From positions 1 to 12,951 of the forward strand of contig LCOP01000020.1 in the NCBI GenBank assembly GCA_000996605.1: a stretch of DNA of 12,951 bases, given 5' to 3'. The translations under genes were made by a program, and so were the position numbers. The number at the start of each line of letters is the position of its first letter. Positions within the stretch are counted from its first letter, which is position 1. The stretch is from Parcubacteria group bacterium GW2011_GWA1_47_8 (GTDB taxonomy: Bacteria; Patescibacteriota; Minisyncoccia; Phycocordibacterales; UBA1550). Shown piece by piece: positions 1 to 4,860 of this stretch. The notes under the pieces are model-generated. The model was given only the letters and a program-made list of their open reading frames with translations, made no database searches and was not told the origin of the DNA.

Positions 1-518
1 CCGCCGGCATTGCGGTGAATACCGCGCTCACCGGCCACCTCCTCCTCTCCACGCTCCACACGAGCGACTCCGCGACCACCTTGCCGCGCCTCCTCGATAT
101 GGGTGCACCGGCGTTCCTCCTTTCTTCGACGGTAAACTTGGTCATTGCTCAGCGTCTCGTGCGCCGTATTTGTACTTCGTGTATTGAGTCATACCCCGCA
201 AGCCCCGAAATCATCCGCCTTATTAAAGCGCAAATAGACCTTGCGGGGAACACGGCAAAGAAGATTCCGGGCATACTCTTTCGCGGTCGTGGATGCAAAG
301 TGTGCGGAAACTCCGGTTTTCAGGGGCAGATTGGCATTTATGAATTCTTCCGCGTTACGGATGTGGTGCGCGAGCTTGTCCTCCGTGAGGCGCCGGTCTC
401 GGAAGTGCGCAAAAAAGCGATTGAGGATGGGATGACCACGATGTTTGAAGATGGTTTGGATAAAGTCGAGAAGGGGGTGACAACAGTGGAAGAGATTTTA
501 CGCGTGGTGTCGGAATAG
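1..518 (+). CDS. pilB: PilB/GspE-type pilus assembly ATPase, C-terminal part (5' end outside window)
   Basis: This is the C-terminal portion of the hexameric AAA-like ATPase that powers pilus or pseudopilus polymerisation at the cytoplasmic face of the inner membrane. The frame is open to the left edge (codons start at base 3), so this is a truncated view and not a short gene. Visible motifs are the His-box stretch TGHLLLSTLHTSD next to the left edge and the PilB/GspE metal-binding tetracysteine. Counted from the Val codon at 15, the cysteines are C53, C56, C94 and C97, followed by the typical GFQGQIGIYE segment. Walker A and most of Walker B lie upstream of the window. The tail ends in a canonical C-terminal helix (TTVEEILRVVSE). 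PilC, its membrane partner, follows after an intervening four-helix-bundle gene. Family assignment is secure; the choice between PilB and GspE naming rests on the pilus context. Confidence 0.95.
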   Translation, partial: AGIAVNTALTGHLLLSTLHTSDSATTLPRLLDMGAPAFLLSSTVNLVIAQRLVRRICTSCIESYPASPEIIRLIKAQIDLAGNTAKKIPGILFRGRGCKVCGNSGFQGQIGIYEFFRVTDVVRELVLREAPVSEVRKKAIEDGMTTMFEDGLDKVEKGVTTVEEILRVVSE

Positions 519-552
519 AATATTGAATATTGAATGTGGAATATAGAACAGA
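518..552 (+). repeat. Heptamer array I, + arm (upstream of FHB1)
   Basis: There are four uninterrupted 7-bp units: GAATATT (518-524), GAATATT (525-531), GAATGTG (532-538) and GAATATA (539-545). Decayed fragments (GAACA, GAATGC) follow. The first unit begins on the last base of the pilB stop codon. The 14-mer at 532-545 recurs as an exact inverted copy at 1033-1046, on the other side of FHB1. Confidence 0.85.
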
Positions 553-594
553 ATGCAAAAACAGAAGGATCAAATGTTGAGGATGGAAGATAGC

Positions 595-972
595 ATGGAA
601 TATAATAATTCAAAGATTTATACTTTTACCGACCTGTATGTTTGGCAGGAATCACACAAGCTTGTTTTGATGATTTATACAGTTACAAAAAAATTTCCTA
701 AAGAAGAAATTTTTGGAATTACTTCACAAATGAGAAGATCTGCTGTTTCGATAACTTCAAATATTGCGGAAGGGTTTGCGCGGAGAAGCAAAAAAGAAAA
801 ATTGCAATTTTATACCATTGCAAGAGGGTCGCTCATAGAATTAGAAAGTCAGCTTTTGGTGGTTCGAGATATTTTGTATATTCAGACTAAAGAATTTGAG
901 GAGGTTTATAGACAGATTGAGATTTCACACCGACTCCTTAATGCTTTCATAAACAAGACAAACGATTTATAA
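595..972 (+). CDS. Four-helix-bundle protein 1 (S23/IVP, TIGR02436-like)
   Basis: This 125-residue protein belongs to the S23/IVP-type four-helix-bundle family (the Avd-like fold), known from intervening sequences in 23S rRNA genes and very common in CPR genomes. No catalytic activity is established for it. Diagnostic stretches are FTDLYVWQESHKLVL, FPKEEIFGITSQMRRSAVSITSNIAEGFAR, KLQFYTIARGSLIELESQLL and the C-terminal RLLNAFI. In-frame ATGs at 553, 574 and 583 would add up to 14 residues. I prefer 595 because a GGAAG lies 5 bases before it, the family alignment begins just after it, and it has the same ATG-GAA junction as other repeat-derived starts. It interrupts pilB-pilC with no evident pilus role. 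It is clearly more AT-rich than its neighbours and is flanked by inverted heptamer arrays, which suggests an acquired cassette. By eye it is about 70% identical to the copy at 2759. Confidence 0.9.
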   Translation: MEYNNSKIYTFTDLYVWQESHKLVLMIYTVTKKFPKEEIFGITSQMRRSAVSITSNIAEGFARRSKKEKLQFYTIARGSLIELESQLLVVRDILYIQTKEFEEVYRQIEISHRLLNAFINKTNDL

Positions 973-989
973 TAGAGGAGCAGAAGACA

Positions 990-1046
990 GAATGTAGAAT
1001 ATCTAATTTAATGAATTTTATATTCTACATTCTATATTCCACATTC
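990..1046 (+). repeat. Heptamer array II: hairpin and - arm (between FHB1 and pilC)
   Basis: Two + units (GAATGTA, GAATATC, 990-1003) are followed after a short spacer by four - units: TATATTC 1019-1025, TACATTC 1026-1032, TATATTC 1033-1039 and CACATTC 1040-1046. The segments 990-1002 and 1020-1032 are exact inverted copies, giving a 13-bp stem with a 17-base loop. The outer part, 1033-1046, is the exact inverse of 532-545 upstream of FHB1. pilC starts 12 bases after the last unit. Confidence 0.85.
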
Positions 1047-1057
1047 TACCCAACAAC

Positions 1058-2203
1058 ATGGCCACATTTATCTACGAAGCATACACGCGCGAAGGAGCAA
1101 TCACGCACGGGGAATACGAGGGAGCTACGCGCGACGAAGTTGTCGCATATTTAATCAAACGCGACCTTACCCCTATTTCTGTCGACGCGCTAAAAGGGCA
1201 AGGCGGAGGAGGGAAAGGGCTTTCCCTTACGCTTTTTGAACGGGTGGGACCGGTCGATGTGATGTTCCTCGTGCGCAACCTTGCGACCATGGTAAAGGCG
1301 GGACTCTCTATTGTGGAGGCACTCGATATTCTCATCGCTGACGCAGAGAAGAACATCATGAAAAGAGTGCTCCAAGGGGCGCAGGCGATGATCAAAAACG
1401 GCCAGTCGCTTTCAAAGGGATTTGAAGCGCATGCAAATTTGTTCCCCTCAATCTTTCTGGGGATGCTTCGTGCTGGCGAAGCTTCGGGACAGCTCGGCAA
1501 GACGCTTACGGAGCTCGCAAAGTATCTTTCAAAAGACTATGCACTGCGGAGCAAGGTAAAGTCCGCACTCATGTACCCCGTCATACTTCTTGTTGCGTCG
1601 TCTGGCGTGGTAGTGCTCCTGCTTATTTTTGTTCTCCCGCGTCTGACCAAGGCGTTTGCGTCAAGCGGAGTCGAGCTCCCGTGGATAACAAAATTTTTCT
1701 TGGGGCTTTCCAGTGCCCTCACGTGGAGTTTCCTTTTAGATGCGGTGATTGTCATTGTGTTGGTCTGGTTCTTTCTTTACTTCCGTACGACACGCACGGG
1801 AAAAAAGTTTTTCTTTTTGATAATCTCGCATACTCCGGTCGCACACGACCTGGTGAAGAAGGTCGCACTGGTGCGTTTTGGGCGCACTACGGGGAACCTC
1901 GTTGCGAGCGGGCTTTCGGCTGTCGAATCAGGTGGCATGTCTATCTCGGACGCATTTGCAAAATACCCCGACTTGTTCCCCCGTCTCCTGATTTCGCTCC
2001 TGGTGGTTGCCGAGAGAACGGGAACCCTTTCCGAGATTCTCATTACCTTCGCGGATTTTTATGAAGAAGAGGTTGATAATAAACTAAAGGACTTGACCGC
2101 AACCCTCGAACCCGCACTCCTCCTCATTATGGGTCTTTTGGTTGGCTCAATCGCGTTCTCTATTATCCTTCCGATTTATCAGCTTGTGGGGCATTTCACG
2201 TAA
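1058..2203 (+). CDS. pilC: PilC/GspF-type inner-membrane platform protein
   Basis: This polytopic inner-membrane platform protein of the type IV pilus connects the PilB motor to pilin polymerisation. At 381 residues it is slightly short for the family (about 400). Order: an N-terminal segment starting MATFIYEAYTREG; a first T2SSF domain at about 65-195 with NLATMVKAGLSIVEALDIL and LRAGEASGQLGKTL; membrane helices at about 170-192 and 220-243; a second T2SSF domain ending in VVAERTGTLSEIL, EPALLLIMGLLVGSIAFSIILPIY and a third helix. The second domain reads GLSAVE-SGGMSISDAF. About 26 residues that separate these two motifs in the first domain, and in PilC proteins generally, are missing around residue 290, in frame. 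No Shine-Dalgarno precedes the ATG; a heptamer-repeat hairpin lies just upstream. Whether the deleted form still works cannot be told from sequence. Confidence 0.95.
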   Translation: MATFIYEAYTREGAITHGEYEGATRDEVVAYLIKRDLTPISVDALKGQGGGGKGLSLTLFERVGPVDVMFLVRNLATMVKAGLSIVEALDILIADAEKNIMKRVLQGAQAMIKNGQSLSKGFEAHANLFPSIFLGMLRAGEASGQLGKTLTELAKYLSKDYALRSKVKSALMYPVILLVASSGVVVLLLIFVLPRLTKAFASSGVELPWITKFFLGLSSALTWSFLLDAVIVIVLVWFFLYFRTTRTGKKFFFLIISHTPVAHDLVKKVALVRFGRTTGNLVASGLSAVESGGMSISDAFAKYPDLFPRLLISLLVVAERTGTLSEILITFADFYEEEVDNKLKDLTATLEPALLLIMGLLVGSIAFSIILPIYQLVGHFT

Positions 2204-2210
2204 AAATACA

Positions 2211-2314
2211 GAACGCAGAACATGGAACATAGAACACGAAGTAGAACACAGAACACAGAACACGGAACGCAGAACACGCATCGTTCCGTGTTCCGTATTC
2301 CGTATTCCGGGTTC
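2211..2314 (+). repeat. Heptamer array III: joined + and - arms with no gene between
   Basis: The + units are GAACGCA 2211, GAACATG 2218, GAACATA 2225, GAACACG 2232, a 5-base break, then GAACACA 2244, GAACACA 2251, GAACACG 2258, GAACGCA 2265 and GAACACG 2272. The - units follow: CGTTC 2282, CGTGTTC 2287, CGTATTC 2294, CGTATTC 2301 and CGGGTTC 2308. The 12-mers at 2258-2269 and 2282-2293 are perfect inverted copies around a 12-base loop. Most of the array lies inside the reading frame of the next prepilin and encodes its leader peptide. Confidence 0.85.
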
Positions 2315-2743
2315 TCTCTCTTGGAACTCCTCATCGTTCTTGCAATTATCGCGATTCTTGCGGCGATGGGAAGCGGTTTTTATCGTGGGTATGTTAAAAA
2401 TGTCGAATCACAATCAACCGTGCGTACTATCATTGCAGAGATGAAACACACACGGTCAAAAGCGATGATTGGGGAGGATGGGTATAAGTGGGGGGTACAC
2501 TTTGTGAATGGTACGAGTGACTACTACGAACTTTTTTCTACCGCTACGAATTACGCCGCAGGAACGGTTTTCGCGACCACGACGCTTTCAAATGGCATCA
2601 CATTCTCTCGTCCTACCGAAGGAAACTCTATCGATGTCATTTTTAATAAGATTTCCGGTACGACTACCGCGGAAACCGTGATCGTCGTATCCGAAGGCGG
2701 CACACAGACGATTACGGTTTCGAGCATTGGGACAATTTACTAG
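2222..2743 (+). CDS. GspH/FimT-like type IV prepilin
   Basis: This is a minor pilin or pseudopilin precursor, processed by prepilin peptidase and assembled through the inner membrane. From ATG 2222 it has a 30-residue leader ending PYSG, then FSLLELLIVLAIIAILAAMG. Gly is at -1 (G30), Phe at +1 and the conserved Glu at +5 (E35). After the hydrophobic helix, the stretch IIAEMKHTRSKAMIGEDGYKWGVHF resembles the GspH/FimT pattern (helix with RSKA, then beta-strands), followed by a beta-rich C-terminus. The leader is encoded wholly by the heptamer array. An alternative GTG at 2288 would give an 8-residue leader (VFRIPYSG), closer to usual lengths; neither start has a convincing ribosome-binding site. 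It follows pilC and likely forms a priming complex with the prepilins encoded downstream. Confidence 0.85.
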   Translation: MEHRTRSRTQNTEHGTQNTHRSVFRIPYSGFSLLELLIVLAIIAILAAMGSGFYRGYVKNVESQSTVRTIIAEMKHTRSKAMIGEDGYKWGVHFVNGTSDYYELFSTATNYAAGTVFATTTLSNGITFSRPTEGNSIDVIFNKISGTTTAETVIVVSEGGTQTITVSSIGTIY

Positions 2744-2747
2744 GGCA

Positions 2748-2782
2748 GAACACAGAATATGGAACACGGAACACAGAATAAT
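2748..2782 (+). repeat. Heptamer array IV, + arm (upstream of FHB2)
   Basis: The units are GAACACA 2748, GAATATG 2755, GAACACG 2762, GAACACA 2769 and GAATAAT 2776, starting 4 bases after the prepilin stop. The FHB2 start codon lies in the GAATATG-GAACACG junction. Inverted matches downstream of FHB2 are GAATATGGAACA (2755-2766) with 3242-3253, and GAATAATT (2776-2783) with 3218-3225. Confidence 0.85.
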
Positions 2783-3151
2783 TCAAAGACAAAGATCAAG
2801 GCGTTCACTGACCTTATCGTCTGGCAAGAATCGCACAAACTTGTACTTGTCATTTATAATATTACAAAAACATTTCCAAAAGAAGAGCTTTTCGGTCTTA
2901 CTTCACAGATGCGCAGAGCAGCGGTTTCTGTAACTTCCAATATTGCAGAAGGATTTACACGGAAAAGCAAAAGAGAAAAATTACAATTTTACTTTATCGC
3001 AAAAGGTTCACTTACTGAACTTCAAAGCCAGCTCCTTGTTGCGCGTGATATATTATACATAACAAAAGATGATTTTAGTGGTGTTTATGATCAGGCGTCT
3101 ACTGCTGAACGCATTCTCAGCGCTTTTATAAAAAAGACAGATACTTTATAA
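2759..3151 (+). CDS. Four-helix-bundle protein 2 (S23/IVP, TIGR02436-like)
   Basis: This 130-residue protein is of the same S23/IVP family as the gene at 595. Shared landmarks are FTDLIVWQESHKLVLVIY, FPKEELFGLTSQMRRAAVSVTSNIAEGF, KLQFYFIAKGSLTELQSQLLVARDILYI and a C-terminal FIKKT. Similarity is strongest in the first 85 aligned residues and falls in the last helix. The only in-frame ATG before the conserved region is 2759, inside the heptamer array, so the first residues (MEHGTQN) are repeat-encoded. There is no Shine-Dalgarno. The gene separates two prepilin genes and has inverted heptamer arrays on both sides. Its composition is closer to the operon than FHB1's. Function is unknown: nothing indicates a pilus role, and RNA binding or passenger status is only a possibility from family knowledge. 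Confidence 0.9.
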   Translation: MEHGTQNNSKTKIKAFTDLIVWQESHKLVLVIYNITKTFPKEELFGLTSQMRRAAVSVTSNIAEGFTRKSKREKLQFYFIAKGSLTELQSQLLVARDILYITKDDFSGVYDQASTAERILSAFIKKTDTL

Positions 3152-3161
3152 TGATTATCGT

Positions 3162-3905
3162 ATGAATCTTCCTCGTATCATTCCCCGTTCCGCGTTCCGT
3201 ATTCCGCATCCCGTTCAAATTATTCCGCGTTCCATGTTCCATGTTCCATATTCCGTCCCAAAACGCGGCGCCCTCCTCCTCGAGCTTCTTATCGCTATCG
3301 CTATCCTTGCCGTTATTCTCTCGGTGGGTTCGCAAGCGGTGTACGTGAGTCTTCAAAGCGGAAAAACTTCGGGAGAAAGCGACACCGCGATGGGTCTTGC
3401 GAGCGAGGCGCTGGAGCAAACGCGCGCCGTCGCAGATGAAAAATGGCAGAACATTTATGATCTCACCAAGGGCTCGCAGTATCACTTTGTACAGTCGGGG
3501 AACAAATGGGCAACTTCCACTGGAAGCGAGCTCATCACCCTCAATACGGGGAGCTTTACGCGATATGTTGTTGTGCAAAATATATGTCGTGATACAACGG
3601 TTGGCGTGAGAGATGTTACGGGTATTACCGACACAGATGGCACAGCAACCACATGCACCACAAGCACGGGCGCATTTGATCCGTCCACACAAAAAGTCAC
3701 CGTTACGGTTTCTTGGAGCGGAAACGGAAGCCCTGTAACCATCAGTGATTATTTTATTCGTTGGCGGAACAAAGTGTGCAACCAAACAGGGTGGTCAACG
3801 GGCGGTTCTGGCACAACAGTAAAAACTTGCCCAGACACAAACTACGACACCATTTCGCCCGCAGGGACGATAGATACAACGGGTGGGACATTGAAACTGC
3901 AATAG
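3162..3905 (+). CDS. PilV/GspI-like type IV prepilin
   Basis: This is a 247-residue minor pilin precursor. From ATG 3162 the leader is 36 residues ending PKRG, followed by ALLLELLIAIAILAVILSVG, with Gly at -1 (G36) and Glu at +5 (E41). The helix continues into TAMGLASEALEQTRAVADEKWQNIYDL, which fits PilV/GspI-type minor pilins (helical spine with EALEQTR, then W..IYDL). The rest is a beta-rich, Thr/Ser-rich C-terminus with four scattered cysteines. The leader is made of two runs of - oriented heptamers (RSAFRIPHP and RSMFHVPYS). An in-frame ATG at 3234 would give a more usual 12-residue leader, MFHVPYSVPKRG, and is a credible alternative start. It follows FHB2 by 10 bases and precedes the serine hydrolase by 4. 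Confidence 0.85.
   Translation: MNLPRIIPRSAFRIPHPVQIIPRSMFHVPYSVPKRGALLLELLIAIAILAVILSVGSQAVYVSLQSGKTSGESDTAMGLASEALEQTRAVADEKWQNIYDLTKGSQYHFVQSGNKWATSTGSELITLNTGSFTRYVVVQNICRDTTVGVRDVTGITDTDGTATTCTTSTGAFDPSTQKVTVTVSWSGNGSPVTISDYFIRWRNKVCNQTGWSTGGSGTTVKTCPDTNYDTISPAGTIDTTGGTLKLQ
3186..3259 (-). repeat. Heptamer array V, - arm (downstream of FHB2, inside prepilin leader)
   Basis: The complement-oriented units are CGTTC 3186, CGCGTTC 3191, CGTATTC 3198, CGCATCC 3205, CGTTC 3212, AATTATTC 3218, CGCGTTC 3226, CATGTTC 3233, CATGTTC 3240, CATATTC 3247 and CGTCCC 3254. All are in frame with the PilV-like prepilin and encode its leader. Together with 2748-2782 they bracket FHB2. Confidence 0.85.
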
Positions 3906-3909
3906 ATAT

Positions 3910-4857
3910 ATGAAAAACAAAAATATCAACAAACAAGATAAAAATCGCACACGAATTTTTTACGCAGTACTCGTCATACTTTTTGTAGCGGTTGCTTTTG
4001 GCTCATACGTATTGGGTCTATACAAAAATAATAATATTAAAACAGGGCAGTTCTCAATGCTTAATCCCGCGCGCGCATTCACTAATCAGAAAGACTTGAT
4101 AGTTAACTTTCAACCGCTCCGCGATTATTTGAACGACAAATATGAGGCTGACACGAATGTTTCTGTTTATTTTGAATACCTGCCCACTGGCGCGAGTATC
4201 GCAATAAACAAGGACGCAGAATTTTACCCCGCGTCGCTCCTCAAAGTGCCTGTGGCAATGGCAGTGGCAAAAAAAGTAGAAAGAGGGGATTGGAAATGGA
4301 CAAATGAGCTCGTGCTTATGTCCACAGACAAGGACAACAAATTTGGCACTCTGTACAAAGAACCATCCAATTCAACATTTACTATTGAAGAGCTGGTGAG
4401 GCGCTCGCTTACAGACTCCGACAATACCGCGCACTTTATTTTAGTGAGAAATCTGGAGATGGAAGAAATGAAAGATGTGTATGACCATATGGGGCTAGTG
4501 GGATTTTTGGAAACTGAAGGTAGTTTAAGCGCAAAAAAATATTCGGTTATGGTACGAGCGCTTTATTCTGCTTCGTATACCACAGAGGAAAATTCGCAAA
4601 AGCTACTTTCGTACTTGACACAGTCGCCGTTTAGTAGCTATAGCCAAAGCGGTTTGCCAAAAGGTGTTTCCTTTGCGCACAAGATTGGTGTTGATATAGA
4701 CAGAAAGGTGTTTCTGGATTCCGGTATTGTGTATGAAAAAAATAGACCGTACATCCTTACTATTATGACAAAGAATAAGGGTGAACAAATCGCGACTAAA
4801 ATGATGGCTGATATTTCTGAGAAGGTGTATAATTATGTGAAAGAGTATGAAGAATAA
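3910..4857 (+). CDS. Membrane-anchored class A serine hydrolase-like protein (beta-lactamase/PBP fold)
   Basis: This is a 315-residue protein with a charged N-terminus, one membrane helix at about 17-38 and an extracytoplasmic domain of the serine beta-lactamase/DD-peptidase superfamily. The triad motifs are visible: SxxK as S109-L-L-K112 (YPASLLKVP), SDN as S170-D171-N172 (LTDSDNTA), and the third box as H257-K258-I259-G260, where beta-lactamases have K-T/S-G. I do not see the ExxLN omega-loop motif expected of class A beta-lactamases, so peptidoglycan or peptide hydrolysis is likelier than antibiotic resistance. It starts 4 bases after the PilV-like prepilin and ends 3 bases before the giant surface protein, so it is probably co-transcribed. 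A role in opening or anchoring the pilus at the cell wall is inference. Confidence 0.85.
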   Translation: MKNKNINKQDKNRTRIFYAVLVILFVAVAFGSYVLGLYKNNNIKTGQFSMLNPARAFTNQKDLIVNFQPLRDYLNDKYEADTNVSVYFEYLPTGASIAINKDAEFYPASLLKVPVAMAVAKKVERGDWKWTNELVLMSTDKDNKFGTLYKEPSNSTFTIEELVRRSLTDSDNTAHFILVRNLEMEEMKDVYDHMGLVGFLETEGSLSAKKYSVMVRALYSASYTTEENSQKLLSYLTQSPFSSYSQSGLPKGVSFAHKIGVDIDRKVFLDSGIVYEKNRPYILTIMTKNKGEQIATKMMADISEKVYNYVKEYEE

Positions 4858-4860
4858 TTT

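Noticed and set aside
553..594. Upstream ATG (553) as FHB1 start
   Set aside because: It has no ribosome-binding site and lies in decayed repeats; family similarity starts after 595. It remains possible.
595..972. 23S rRNA intervening sequence
   Set aside because: Flanks are pilB and pilC coding sequence, not rRNA.
595..3151. Four-helix-bundle proteins as Avd of a diversity-generating retroelement
   Set aside because: The fold family is related, but there is no reverse transcriptase or template/variable repeat pair in the window.
3126..3785. Minus-strand 219-codon frame opposite the PilV-like prepilin
   Set aside because: It is an antisense shadow; its tail simply reads the heptamer array on the other strand.
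3910..4857. Antibiotic-resistance beta-lactamase
   Set aside because: No ExxLN omega-loop motif is seen, the KTG box is altered and the context is a pilus operon.
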